Positions 28,917 through 36,549 of a stretch of 44,839 nt of DNA are shown here, in pieces; positions within the stretch are counted from its first letter, which is position 1, and each line of letters opens with the position of its first letter. Source of the DNA: JAHDVS01 sp964370985 (GTDB taxonomy: Bacteria > Actinomycetota > Thermoleophilia > Gaiellales > Gaiellaceae). The notes below the pieces were generated by a model. It made no database searches, was not told where the DNA came from, and saw only the letters and a program-made list of their open reading frames with translations. The position numbers and the translations under genes were made by a program. The stretch is taken from the NCBI GenBank assembly GCA_964370985.1, contig CAYJLE010000028.1:1-44839 (forward strand). The letters run 5' to 3'.

Positions 28917-29255
28917 ATGCGCTCCGTCGACCTGGCTGTCTACGCGGACTCGCTCGCAGCCGAGGCCGCAGCGCTCGCCGCACGGGTCGAGCGGGCCCGC
29001 CGCAGGCTGCGCGAGGCGGCGCTCGAGCACGAGGCGCGGCTGGCGTTGTCTCCCGACACCGTGGCCCGCCTCCAGGCGCTGGGGCTGCTCGGGCGCCCCG
29101 GCGGCGCCGCCGAGCTCGTGGAGATCGCCTCGGCGCAGGCGGACCTGGCCGCGGTCGAGAAGCTCCAGGCGTGGGTGGAGGCGCGGCTCTACGAGGCCCG
29201 GGACGCCTCGGGGGCGCCTGCCGTGCTCTCGCCGGTGTCGAGCGCGGCCAGGTAG
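28917..29255 (+). CDS. Hypothetical helical protein
   Basis: A 112-residue Ala/Glu/Leu/Arg-rich protein predicted to be a long coiled coil: DSLAAEAAALAARVERARRR, EAALEHEARLALSPDTVARL, ASAQADLAAVEKLQAWVEAR. No recognised family. The last 67 nt overlap the 3' end of trxB on the opposite strand; the tail (SGAPAVLSPVSSAAR) is thus constrained by both genes. Confidence 0.6.
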   Translation: MRSVDLAVYADSLAAEAAALAARVERARRRLREAALEHEARLALSPDTVARLQALGLLGRPGGAAELVEIASAQADLAAVEKLQAWVEARLYEARDASGAPAVLSPVSSAAR

Positions 29256-30172
29256 CGCTCCGCGTCGAGCGCCGCCTGGCAGCCGGAGGCCGCGGCTGTC
29301 ACCGCCTGGCGGTACACGTGATCCTGGACGTCTCCGGCAGCGAACACCCCGGGGACGCTCGTGGCTGTCGACCTGCCCCGCGTGACGATGTAGCCGGCTC
29401 CGTCGAGCTCGAGCTGGTCGCGTACGAGCGCGGTCGTCGGGTCGTGGCCGATCGCCACGAACAGGCCGTCGGCGGGCAGTGTCGTTCGCTCGCCCGTCCC
29501 GACGTTCTCGACCACGACACCGGTCACCCGGCCCTCGTCGATCCCGAGCACGTCCGCGACGACCGAGTCGAGGACGAGCTCGATCTTCTCGTTTCCGCGG
29601 GCGCGGCCGACCATGATCGGCGCGGCGCGGAACTCGCTGCGGCGATGGACGATCGACACCTTCGACGCGAACCTGGTCAGGAATATCGCCTCCTCGAGCG
29701 CGGAGTCGCCGCCGCCGGCGACGACGACGCTCTGGTCGCGGAAGAACGCAGCGTCGCAGACCGCGCAGTAGGAGACGCCGCGACCCTGGAGCGCCCGCTC
29801 CGACTCGAGCCCGAGCTGGCGGGCGGTCGCGCCGGTGGCGACGATCACGGTGCGGGCCCGGTGCTCCTCGTCGCCGATCCAGACCCGGAACGGGGAGGAG
29901 GAGAGATCGACGCGCGTGGCGTCATCGGTGACGAGCTCTGCGCCGAACCGCTCCGCCTGGCGGCGGAAATCCTGCATCATCTCGGGGCCCAGCACGCCGT
30001 CGGGGTAACCCGGGAAGTTCTCGACGTCGCTCGTGATCATGAGCTGGCCGCCCCAGGTCACGCCCTCGATCACGAGCGGCTGCATGTTGGCGCGCGCCGT
30101 GTACAGCGCCGCGGTGTAGCCGGCGGGGCCGCCACCGAGGATGATCACGTCACGCACGTTGCCTGCGGTCAC
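29189..30172 (-). CDS. trxB: Thioredoxin-disulfide reductase
   Basis: A 327-residue flavoenzyme passing electrons from NADPH through FAD to thioredoxin. The FAD site is GGGPAG at 13-18, the redox centre C136-A-V-C139, and the NADPH site GGGDSALEEA from 153. The C-terminal FAD strand SVPGVFAAGDVQDHVYRQAV is typical. It could feed CcdA and the TlpA-like protein of this window through cytoplasmic thioredoxin. GTG 30172 has a purine-rich GAAAGGG upstream, and a -10-like TAGGCT sits at 30225-30230. Confidence 0.96.
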   Translation of the reverse strand: MTAGNVRDVIILGGGPAGYTAALYTARANMQPLVIEGVTWGGQLMITSDVENFPGYPDGVLGPEMMQDFRRQAERFGAELVTDDATRVDLSSSPFRVWIGDEEHRARTVIVATGATARQLGLESERALQGRGVSYCAVCDAAFFRDQSVVVAGGGDSALEEAIFLTRFASKVSIVHRRSEFRAAPIMVGRARGNEKIELVLDSVVADVLGIDEGRVTGVVVENVGTGERTTLPADGLFVAIGHDPTTALVRDQLELDGAGYIVTRGRSTATSVPGVFAAGDVQDHVYRQAVTAAASGCQAALDAERYLAALDTGESTAGAPEASRAS

Positions 30173-30224
30173 GTCGAGCCCTTTCTCGTTGTCGTCCGAC
30201 GGTGGTCGTCACCGGTGCAAACGC

Positions 30225-30230
30225 AGCCTA
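30225..30230 (-). promoter_or_regulatory. Possible -10 box of trxB
   Basis: TAGGCT on the minus strand. It would give a leader of about 45 nt containing the AAAGGG ribosome-binding sequence. Confidence 0.4.
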
Positions 30231-30270
30231 CCGCCGGATTCTTCCGACCGTGCGGGCACGGCGGGGGTCG

Positions 30271-31488
30271 TCAGGCGGCGTCGCGCTCGCGCGGGCCGAG
30301 GTCGATCGGCCGGCCGCCGTCGGTCAGCTCGGGCGCCTCGAGGATGCGGGCCGCGCGCTCGATCGGCTCTGGCTCGGGGAGCTCCTGGATCGCGGGGACT
30401 CCGAGCTCGGAGAAGCGCCGCGCGGTGACGAGCACGCGCCGCTCCAGGGAGCCGGCCGCGTCGTTGTAGGCGCCAACCGCGGTGTCGAGGCTGCGCCCGA
30501 GCTTGATGAAGTGCCCGGCGAGCGTGCGCAGGCGCTCGTGCAGCTCCGAGCCGAGTGCGCTCACCGCGCGCGCGCTCTCGGCGACCTTCTCCTGCCGCCA
30601 GCCGTACGCGACGATGAAGAGCAGGCCGATCAGGGTGCTCGGGGTGGCGAGGATGATGCGCTGGCGCCACGCGTCCTCCTGGAGGGACGGGTCCTGGTCG
30701 AGCGCCGCGGCGAAGAACGGGTCTCCGGGGATGAACAGCACGACGAAGTCGGGGGCGGACTCGAACTGCGCCCAGTAGGCCTTCTGGCTGAGCTTTCCGA
30801 CGTGCTCGCGGACCTGGCGTGCGTGGTCTCGCAGCCGGGCACGCTGCGTTTCCTCGTCGGCGGCGTCGAGGGCCTCCAGGTAGGCGGCGAGCGGCGTCTT
30901 CGCGTCCACGATCACGTGCTTGGAGCCCGGCAGGCGCACCACGAGGTCGGGTCTGAGCAGCCGGTCGTCGGCCCCGGCGACAACCTGCTCGGTGAAGTCG
31001 CAGTACGGGAGCATGCCCGCGGCCTCGACGACGCGGCGAAGCTGGATCTCACCCCAGCGCCCGCGGACGGCGGGCGCGCGCAGCGCGGTGACGAGGCTCG
31101 ACGTCTCGGCACGCAGGCGCTCCTGCGTCTCCGCGAGCGACCCGAGCTGGGAGCGGAGGTCGCCGTACGCCTCGCCGCGGGACTTCTCGAGCTCGCGCAC
31201 CTCGGTGTCGACCTTGTCGAGCGACTCCTTGAGCGGCGCGACCATCCGCTGGATCGCCTGCTGGCGCTGCTCGAGATCGTCACGCGCGTCGCGCTGGAGC
31301 TCCCGGAGCGCGTCCGCGGACACCGTCCTCAGCGCCGACTGGAGGAGCTCCTGGCGCTGCGCTTCGGTCGCCGCAGCCCGGCGTTCGTGCTCGAGCTCGG
31401 CTTCCAGGCGCGCCAGACGCGGCCTCGCGGCGAGCCAGGCTGCGAGCGCGCCGGCCGCGAGGCCGACGGCGAGCAGGACGATCTCCAC
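30271..31488 (-). CDS. rmuC: DNA recombination protein RmuC
   Basis: A 405-residue protein with one N-terminal membrane segment (EIVLLAVGLAAGALAAWLAA), a coiled coil of about 100 residues (LEQRQQAIQRMVAPLKESLD and neighbours), and the RmuC nuclease-like domain: RGRWGEIQLRRVVEAAGM, LRPDLVVRLPGSKHVIVDAK TPL, VVLFIPGDPFFAAAL. RmuC limits inversions at short inverted repeats in E. coli. GTG 31488 is preceded by GGAAGGAAC, a likely ribosome-binding site. That site sits inside a five-codon frame (ATG 31508 to TAA 31491). Confidence 0.92.
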   Translation of the reverse strand: MEIVLLAVGLAAGALAAWLAARPRLARLEAELEHERRAAATEAQRQELLQSALRTVSADALRELQRDARDDLEQRQQAIQRMVAPLKESLDKVDTEVRELEKSRGEAYGDLRSQLGSLAETQERLRAETSSLVTALRAPAVRGRWGEIQLRRVVEAAGMLPYCDFTEQVVAGADDRLLRPDLVVRLPGSKHVIVDAKTPLAAYLEALDAADEETQRARLRDHARQVREHVGKLSQKAYWAQFESAPDFVVLFIPGDPFFAAALDQDPSLQEDAWRQRIILATPSTLIGLLFIVAYGWRQEKVAESARAVSALGSELHERLRTLAGHFIKLGRSLDTAVGAYNDAAGSLERRVLVTARRFSELGVPAIQELPEPEPIERAARILEAPELTDGGRPIDLGPRERDAA

Positions 31489-31518
31489 AGTTAGCGGTTC
31501 CTTCCCATGGGGCAGGCA

Positions 31519-31524
31519 AGGGTA
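31519..31524 (-). promoter_or_regulatory. Possible -10 box of rmuC and its mini-ORF
   Basis: TACCCT on the minus strand ends 10 nt before the ATG at 31508, which opens a five-codon frame (M-G-R-N-R-stop) closing 2 nt before the rmuC GTG. Confidence 0.4.
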
Positions 31525-31559
31525 GCGGCGGTGCCGGACGGACCCGGCTGGCCACGCTG

Positions 31560-32048
31560 TCAGCTCTTCGCCGGCTTGGGGCGCACCCGGGAACCGCGGA
31601 GCACCGTGGCGCCGTACACGACGACGGCCGCGACCGACCCGAGCGCGCCCTGGCCGCGGACGTCGCTGATCTGGCTCTCGATGTATTCCTCCTCGGTGAC
31701 CCCGCGGTCGGCCTGGTAGGGGGGCACGTCGACGCCGCGCTCGAGCGAAGCCCGCTCGTAGTCGTCGAGGAAGGCCCCGACGGGCGGCAGCTCGAAGAAC
31801 GTGATCACGGCGACGACGACCAGGAGCGCGCAGAACGGCCACGCGAGACGTACCCCGAGCGGCTTGCGCCACATCACGAGCAGCGACGACGCGAGCCCGA
31901 GCGCCCCCACGGGCGCGAGCAGGATCGCGACCCCGGCCCAGCTCGAGTAGCCCTCGCTCGCGACGATGTACATCAGCCGCCCGACCTGGGCGAGCGCGAA
32001 CCCGTAGCCGATGAGGAGGAAGATCGCGCCGATGCGGGGGATGAGCAC
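31560..32048 (-). CDS. Hypothetical membrane protein
   Basis: A 162-residue protein with hydrophobic segments at the N terminus (IGAIFLLIGYGFALAQVGRL), then AGVAILLAPVGALGLASSLL, LAWPFCALLVVVAVITFFEL, an acidic soluble loop (LDDYERASLERGVDVPPYQA, then TEEEYIESQI), and a last segment GSVAAVVVYGATVL. No family recognised. GTG 32048 is divergent from dinG with only 44 nt between the two starts. Confidence 0.72.
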   Translation of the reverse strand: MLIPRIGAIFLLIGYGFALAQVGRLMYIVASEGYSSWAGVAILLAPVGALGLASSLLVMWRKPLGVRLAWPFCALLVVVAVITFFELPPVGAFLDDYERASLERGVDVPPYQADRGVTEEEYIESQISDVRGQGALGSVAAVVVYGATVLRGSRVRPKPAKS

Positions 32049-32055
32049 CGGCGCC

Positions 32056-32061
32056 AGTGTA
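32056..32061 (-). promoter_or_regulatory. Probable -10 box of 32048 gene
   Basis: TACACT on the minus strand ends 7 nt before GTG 32048. It would overlap the -35 zone of the divergent dinG promoter. Confidence 0.5.
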
Positions 32062-32079
32062 CGTCCGGACGCGATCGTC

Positions 32080-32085
32080 TAGCCT
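32080..32085 (+). promoter_or_regulatory. Probable -10 box of dinG
   Basis: TAGCCT ends 7 nt before GTG 32093. Confidence 0.45.
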
Positions 32086-32092
32086 CCGTGAC

Positions 32093-33979
32093 GTGGACGA
32101 TGTCTTCGGGCCGGGCGGGCGCCTGCAGCGGGTCCTGGCCGCGTTCGAGCCGCGCGCGGAGCAGGCCGCGCTCGCCCGGGCGGTCGCCGACGCGCTCGAG
32201 CGCGGCGACCACCTGCTCGCCGAGGCGGGCACCGGCACGGGCAAGAGCCTCGCCTACCTGGTCCCGGCGCTGGCCTCGGGGCGGCGGGTCGTCGTCGCGA
32301 CCGCGACGAAGGCGCTCCAGGAGCAGCTGGCCGTTCATGACCTGCCCGTGGCCGCGGCAGCGCTCGGCCGCGACGTCGACCACGCGCTGCTGAAGGGCCG
32401 CGAGAACTACCTGTGCCGCCACAGCCTGGACGGGCTCGCGCTGCTCGGCGGCTCGGCAGGGGCGCTGTTTCGCGCCCCCGAGGACGCGACGCAGTACGAG
32501 GAGCTGCGGGGCTGGCTCGAGACGACCGAGACGGGCGATCGGGCCGAGCTTCCGTTCGAGCCGCGCCCGTCGCTGTGGGCCGAGCTGGCCGTCGGGGGAG
32601 ACCGCTGTCTCGGGCGGCGCTGCCCCGCGCGGAGCTTCTGCTTCTCCGAGGCGGCGCGGGCGCGGGCCGCGGACGCGGAGCTCGTCGTCACGAACCATGC
32701 GCTCTATCTCGCCGACGCCGCCGTGCGCGCCAGGGGTGGGGACGTGGCCGTTCTGCCCGAGCACGACGCGGTCGTCTTCGACGAAGCGCATCGGCTCGAG
32801 GACGCGGCGGCGTCCTGGTTCGGCGGCAGGGTCACGCTCGCCGGGCTCCACCGGCTCGCTCGGGACGTCGAGCGGGCTGCCAGGGCCCGCGGCGCGGCGC
32901 CGCCCACCCGCTCGCTCAGGGAGCTCGAGCGCGCCGGCCGTTCGCTCGTGTCCAGGCTCGAGCCGCGGTCGGGTCGCCGGCGGCTCGGCGCGGACGACGT
33001 CGACGGTGCGGTTGACGCGGCCGCGGAGCTCGGGGAGCTGCTCGGGACACTCGCCGAGCAGCTGGCGGGGAGCGGGGAGGAGGGCGACGCGCTCGCCCGC
33101 CGCGCGCTCGCGGCGCTGGCCGACGTGGAGGCGTGCCTCGAGCTCGATCCGGACCGGGTCGCGTGGGCGGAGCCGGGCGCGCTCGCGTGGGCGCCCGTGG
33201 ACGTGTCGGCGGTGCTGAGGGAAGCCCTCTGGGAGACCGGGCTGACGGCGGTGCTCGTCTCGGCGACGCTCGAGGCCCCGTTCCTGCGCGTCCGGCTCGG
33301 GCTCGACGGTGCGCGCGAGCTCGTGCTCGACTCCCCGTTCGACTATGCCACCCAGGCGCTCGTCTACGTGCCGAGGGGCCTGCCCGAGCCGCGCGCGCCG
33401 GGCGCGTACGAGCGCCTCGCCGACGAGATCGTGGCCCTCTGCGAGCTGTCGCGCGGGCGGGCGCTCGTCCTGACCACGTCATACCGCTCGCTCGACGAGC
33501 TCGCCGGGCGGATCGAGGGGCGGCTCCCGTACCCGGTGCTGAGGCAGGGCGACGCGCCCAGGGAGCGGCTGCTCGAGCGCTTCCGCACCGAGGTCGAGAC
33601 GGTGCTGGTTGCGACGCAGACGTTCTGGCAGGGCGTTGACGTGCCGGGCGAGTCGCTGTCCCTGCTCGTGATCGAGAAGCTCCCGTTCGCACCGCCGGAC
33701 GACCCGCTCGTCCAGGCGCGCTGTGAGCGGATCGAGGCGGAGGGGGGTGACTGGTTCAGCGGGTACAGCCTCCCGGCCGCGGTGCTCGCGCTGCGCCAGG
33801 GCTTCGGGCGGCTGATCCGCACCCGCGACGACCGCGGCGTGGTCGCGATCCTCGACGCCCGGGTACGCACGAAGGCGTACGGCAGGGTCTTCCTGGAGGC
33901 CCTGCCGCGCTGCCCGGTGGTGGCAGACCGGCGGGAGGTGGCCGAGTTCCTCTCGCGGGGAACGGGCGGGACCGGCTGA
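32093..33979 (+). CDS. dinG: DinG/XPD-family ATP-dependent helicase
   Basis: A 628-residue 5'-3' SF2 helicase. Walker A is AGTGTGKS at 45-52. Four cysteines for a [4Fe-4S] cluster are C108 (ENYLCRHS), C172, C177 and C183 (CLGRRCPARSFC). The DEAH box is D230-H233 (VVFDEAHRLED). Helicase C has VLVATQTFWQGVDVPGESLS and the arginine-finger motif RQGFGRLIRTRDDRG. There is no N-terminal exonuclease domain, so this is the E. coli-like rather than the staphylococcal DinG form. Role: unwinding of forked DNA, D-loops and R-loops. Confidence 0.93.
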   Translation: MDDVFGPGGRLQRVLAAFEPRAEQAALARAVADALERGDHLLAEAGTGTGKSLAYLVPALASGRRVVVATATKALQEQLAVHDLPVAAAALGRDVDHALLKGRENYLCRHSLDGLALLGGSAGALFRAPEDATQYEELRGWLETTETGDRAELPFEPRPSLWAELAVGGDRCLGRRCPARSFCFSEAARARAADAELVVTNHALYLADAAVRARGGDVAVLPEHDAVVFDEAHRLEDAAASWFGGRVTLAGLHRLARDVERAARARGAAPPTRSLRELERAGRSLVSRLEPRSGRRRLGADDVDGAVDAAAELGELLGTLAEQLAGSGEEGDALARRALAALADVEACLELDPDRVAWAEPGALAWAPVDVSAVLREALWETGLTAVLVSATLEAPFLRVRLGLDGARELVLDSPFDYATQALVYVPRGLPEPRAPGAYERLADEIVALCELSRGRALVLTTSYRSLDELAGRIEGRLPYPVLRQGDAPRERLLERFRTEVETVLVATQTFWQGVDVPGESLSLLVIEKLPFAPPDDPLVQARCERIEAEGGDWFSGYSLPAAVLALRQGFGRLIRTRDDRGVVAILDARVRTKAYGRVFLEALPRCPVVADRREVAEFLSRGTGGTG

Positions 33980-33985
33980 TACCCT
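33980..33985 (+). promoter_or_regulatory. Probable -10 box of the DUF3105 gene
   Basis: TACCCT begins 1 nt after the dinG stop and ends 6 nt before GTG 33992. Confidence 0.5.
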
Positions 33986-33991
33986 GCGCGC

Positions 33992-34765
33992 GTGGAGAAG
34001 CGCAAGAAGTCGAGGACACCCCCTCCGCCACGGCCGGTCCAGGCACCGAAGGAGCGTTCGGGCCCGGCCGCGGGGCTGCGCCGCGAGCCGCGCCCGGAGC
34101 CGGCCGCGCGCCAGCCGGCCACGCGGAGCGGGGGTCGCGGAGCGAGGCTGTGGCTCGCCGGCGCGAGCGCGGCGGTTGCCGCGGTCGTCGTCGCGGTCGT
34201 GCTCGCGACCACGCTCGGCGGCACCGACGCGTCGGCGCTCGCCGCCGCCGGGGGCCCCCAGGCGCCGGTACCGGCCCAGGGGCGGCGGCCCGGCGCCACC
34301 GACGCGTCGGCGATAGCCGACGCCGGGTGCACCCAGGAGACGTTACCGTCCCAGGGGCGTCAGCACGTCGACGAGCTGGAGGAGGGCTTCGAGTACAACT
34401 CGTTCCCGCCGACGAGCGGCCCGCACGACCCGCAGCCTGCGATCTGGAACATCTACGACGAGCCGCCCGGGGAGCGGCACCTGCTCCACTCGCTCGAGCA
34501 CGGCGGGATCGCGGTCCAGTACGGCGACGGGGTGCCGGACGCGACCGTCGCTGCTATCCGCACCTGGTACGAGCAGTCTGACCGCAAGGGGATCATCGTG
34601 GCGCCGCTGCCCGACCTCGGGGACAAGGTGGCCTTGACCGCGTGGACGCACCTTGCGACGTGCCCCGGCTTCGAGCCGAAGGCGACCGACGCGTTCGTCG
34701 AGCTCTACCGCTACAAGGGCCCCGAGCGGCTGCCGCTCGAGTCGATGGTGCCCGGCGCTTCCTGA
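33992..34765 (+). CDS. DUF3105 membrane-anchored protein
   Basis: A 257-residue protein with a basic Pro-rich cytoplasmic start, one membrane helix (LWLAGASAAVAAVVVAVVLA, about 53-72), a linker containing two copies of a 25-residue unit, and a C-terminal DUF3105 domain. Its landmarks are FEYNSFPPTSGPH, LLHSLEHGGIAVQYG and TAWTHLATCPGFEPKATDAF. The conserved His/Asp/Glu residues suggest metal binding or hydrolysis outside the membrane, but the family has no assigned function. The gene ends 30 nt before tRNA-Leu. Confidence 0.85.
   Translation: MEKRKKSRTPPPPRPVQAPKERSGPAAGLRREPRPEPAARQPATRSGGRGARLWLAGASAAVAAVVVAVVLATTLGGTDASALAAAGGPQAPVPAQGRRPGATDASAIADAGCTQETLPSQGRQHVDELEEGFEYNSFPPTSGPHDPQPAIWNIYDEPPGERHLLHSLEHGGIAVQYGDGVPDATVAAIRTWYEQSDRKGIIVAPLPDLGDKVALTAWTHLATCPGFEPKATDAFVELYRYKGPERLPLESMVPGAS
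34223..34372 (+). repeat. 75-bp tandem duplication inside the DUF3105 gene
   Basis: Two imperfect copies with a period of 75 bp (34223 and 34298, each opening ACCGACGCGTCGGCG). They encode two 25-residue units: TDASALAAAG...VPAQGR and TDASAIADAG...LPSQGR. The duplication keeps the frame and lengthens the linker between the membrane helix and the outer domain. Confidence 0.8.
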
Positions 34766-34795
34766 GTCCCGTCCGCGGGCGTCATAATCCGCTCG

Positions 34796-34879
34796 GCCGG
34801 GGTGGCGTAACTGGTAGCCGCGGGGGACTTAAAATCCTCTGCCCCTCGGGGCGTGCGGGTTCGACTCCCGCCCCCGGCA
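34796..34879 (+). tRNA. tRNA-Leu(UAA)
   Basis: An 84-nt type II tRNA. Acceptor GCCGGGG pairs with CCCCGGC (34872-34878), discriminator A at 34879. The anticodon TAA lies at 34830-34832 in a CTTAAAA loop, the long variable arm is a GCCCC/GGGGC hairpin, and the T arm is GCGGG-TTCGACT-CCCGC. CCA is not encoded. It reads UUA, a codon that is very rare at this GC content. Confidence 0.97.
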
Positions 34880-34897
34880 TGGCTGGCGCGAACTGCG

Positions 34898-35104
34898 CTA
34901 CGGGCCGGCGAAGCCGAAGACCATCAGCAGCCCCATCAGCGCGGCCATCGCTCCGAACCCGAGCGCGACCAGCCCCTGCGGGCGGATCGTCTCGGCGGTG
35001 GCGCGCATCCCGCGGGCGGGCGTCACGTGGCCCGTCGCGGCGAGCGAGCCGACGACGATCAGCACGGCTCCGACGGCGAACACCACGCTCTCCTCGATGC
35101 CCAT
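34898..35104 (-). CDS. Small two-helix membrane protein
   Basis: A 68-residue protein with two hydrophobic helices (SVVFAVGAVLIVVGSLAATG and LVALGFGAMAALMGLLMVFG) joined by a short basic loop (HVTPARGMRATAETIRPQG). Function unknown. ATG 35104 has a strong Shine-Dalgarno sequence (GGAGGGAGG), so the start is secure and the longer frame to 35185 is rejected. Its leader contains two dyad symmetries at 35133-35169 that could bind a regulator. Confidence 0.72.
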   Translation of the reverse strand: MGIEESVVFAVGAVLIVVGSLAATGHVTPARGMRATAETIRPQGLVALGFGAMAALMGLLMVFGFAGP

Positions 35105-35132
35105 CGCGACCTCCCTCCGTCGCTCCCGGCTT

Positions 35133-35169
35133 GTGCGTCGGACGCACTTGTTACGTTCGCAACAAGCGC
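35133..35169. promoter_or_regulatory. Paired dyad symmetries, candidate operator
   Basis: Two adjoining palindromes upstream of the 34898-35104 gene: GTGCGTC-G-GACGCAC (35133-35147) and GCACTTGTT-(8 nt)-AACAAGCGC (35144-35169, 8 of 9 positions paired). They overlap by four bases. No intrinsic terminator features (no T run) follow, so protein binding is more likely than termination. Confidence 0.5.
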
Positions 35170-35213
35170 ACGTTACCACTCGCACGAGGACGCGTCAATG
35201 CCTCCGGGCCGCC

Positions 35214-36122
35214 CTATGCGGCGAGCTCGAGCGCGACGCCGTGGAGGACGTCCCGCTCCGAGACCTCGAGTTCGGGCAGCTCGAAGAAGCCCGCGATCTC
35301 GGCGAGCGCGAGCGCGCCCGCGCCGATCACCGGCGCTCGCTCGGGCATCAGGCCCGGCCGGCTGCGCAGCACGTCGACGGGGGTGGCGGCGAGCCTCAAA
35401 GCCTCGCGAAACAGCCACCCGGTCGGCACCCGGTGCCCGTGGACGAGGGCGGGATCCTCCGCGGGCAGGCCGAGGTGGAGCGTCCCGAGCGTCGTCGCCG
35501 TGCCTGCGACGGCGATCCCGCGGCCGGGGAGGGGGTCGGCGGGGACGCGCTCGAGGAGCAGGGAGCGGATCGAGACGACGAGCGCCTCACGCTCGCAGGT
35601 CCCGAGCGGATCGTCGCAGGCGAACCGCTCGGTCAGGCGCACGCAGCCGACGTCGAGGCTGGTCGAGAACCGGATCCCGGCCGCGTCGCCGAGCGCGATC
35701 TCGGTCGACCCGCCGCCGAGGTCGATCACCGCGGTCAGCCCGTCGAGCGCGCGGCCCTGGGTCGCCCCGCGGAACGTCAGGCCCGCCTCCTCCTCACCGG
35801 AGAGCAGCCGCGTCTCGAGGCCGAACGCGCGGCCGACGTCGCCGAGGAACGTCTCGCCGTTGGCCGCGTCCCGGACGGCGCTCGTCGCGTAGGCCAGCGC
35901 GCGCTCGGCGCCGAGCTCGTCGATCGCGTCCCGGTAGCCCTCGAGGCAGGCGGCGACCCGGGCGATCGCCTCCGGCAAGAGCACCCGGTCGGCATCGACG
36001 CCCTCGCCGAGCCGCGTGATCGCGAGCCGGCGCTCGACCTCCTCGAGCCGGCCGCCACCGACGTCCGCGACGAGCAGTCGCGTCGAGTTCGTGCCGAGAT
36101 CGACGACGGCGACCCGCGTCAC
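35214..36122 (-). CDS. Ppx/GppA-family exopolyphosphatase
   Basis: A 302-residue single-lobe-pair Ppx/GppA phosphatase of the acetate kinase/Hsp70 fold. Motifs: phosphate-1 VAVVDLGTNSTRLLV, RLAITRLGEG, the SAVRDAANG segment, phosphate-2 AVIDLGGGSTEIALG, and AVAGTATTLGTLHLGLP. It should release phosphate from polyphosphate or pppGpp. It lacks the C-terminal HD domain of the long GppA type, as is usual for actinobacterial Ppx. GTG 36122 overlaps the upstream gene by 4 nt. In many actinobacteria ppx sits next to DUF501; here it is 23 kb away. Confidence 0.9.
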   Translation of the reverse strand: MTRVAVVDLGTNSTRLLVADVGGGRLEEVERRLAITRLGEGVDADRVLLPEAIARVAACLEGYRDAIDELGAERALAYATSAVRDAANGETFLGDVGRAFGLETRLLSGEEEAGLTFRGATQGRALDGLTAVIDLGGGSTEIALGDAAGIRFSTSLDVGCVRLTERFACDDPLGTCEREALVVSIRSLLLERVPADPLPGRGIAVAGTATTLGTLHLGLPAEDPALVHGHRVPTGWLFREALRLAATPVDVLRSRPGLMPERAPVIGAGALALAEIAGFFELPELEVSERDVLHGVALELAA

Positions 36123-36442
36123 GAGAGCAGCCGCACGAGCCGCCCGGCGCGCACGACACCGCGCACGTCCGCGAGCGCCCACGCGAGCACGTCGAGCCGC
36201 CGTCGCGACTCCGCCAGCGCGGCCAGTCGCTCCTCGAGGCGGCGGCTGCGCTCGGCGCCCGCCTCGCCGCGGCGGGTGAGCTCCTCGCCGAGCCGCTCGA
36301 GCCGCTCGAGCGCCGGCTCGAGCGCCTCACCCAGCCCCCGCGCGGCGCGCGACAGGACGATCCCGGAGCGTATGACGACCGCGGTCGCCACCAGCACGGC
36401 CGCACCGGACGCGCACGCCGCCACGATCGTCCACCAGGGCAC
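36119..36442 (-). CDS. Membrane-anchored coiled-coil protein
   Basis: A 107-residue protein: an N-terminal membrane helix (WTIVAACASGAAVLVATAVV) followed by a long charged coiled coil (LGEALEPALERLERLGEELT, ERSRRLEERLAALAESRRRL). It resembles DUF948-type membrane coiled coils, but I am not sure of the family. It is coupled to ppx through a GTGA overlap. Confidence 0.7.
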   Translation of the reverse strand: MPWWTIVAACASGAAVLVATAVVIRSGIVLSRAARGLGEALEPALERLERLGEELTRRGEAGAERSRRLEERLAALAESRRRLDVLAWALADVRGVVRAGRLVRLLS

Positions 36443-36448
36443 GCGCCG

Positions 36449-36454
36449 ATCGTA
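36449..36454 (-). promoter_or_regulatory. Probable -10 box of the 36442-ppx operon
   Basis: TACGAT on the minus strand ends 6 nt before GTG 36442, in the 31-nt space shared with the divergent initiator tRNA gene. A TATACT at 36457-36462 on the plus strand is the matching -10 candidate for that tRNA. Confidence 0.5.
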
Positions 36455-36473
36455 GCTATACTGTGAGCCACGC

Positions 36474-36547
36474 CGCGGGGTGGAGCAGCCAGGTAGCTCG
36501 CCGGGCTCATAACCCGGAGGTCGCAGGTTCAAATCCTGCCCCCGCTA
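36474..36547 (+). tRNA. Initiator tRNA-Met (CAU)
   Basis: A 74-nt tRNA without encoded CCA. The anticodon loop CTCATAA starts at 36506. Three G-C pairs (GGG/CCC) at the base of the loop and an unpaired C1-U72 at the acceptor tip mark it as an initiator; U72 is common in actinobacterial tRNA-fMet. T arm: GCAGG-TTCAAAT-CCTGC. From the anticodon loop to the end the sequence is repeated at 36746-36787, so this gene is the attachment target of an integrative element. Confidence 0.97.
36506..36547. repeat. Attachment-site copy 1 (inside tRNA-fMet)
   Basis: The left copy of a perfect 42-bp direct repeat, running from the first base of the anticodon loop to the discriminator base. Tyrosine integrases that use tRNA genes often cross over in the anticodon loop, and the element restores the 3' half of the tRNA, as seen here. 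Confidence 0.85.
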
Positions 36548-36549
36548 TG

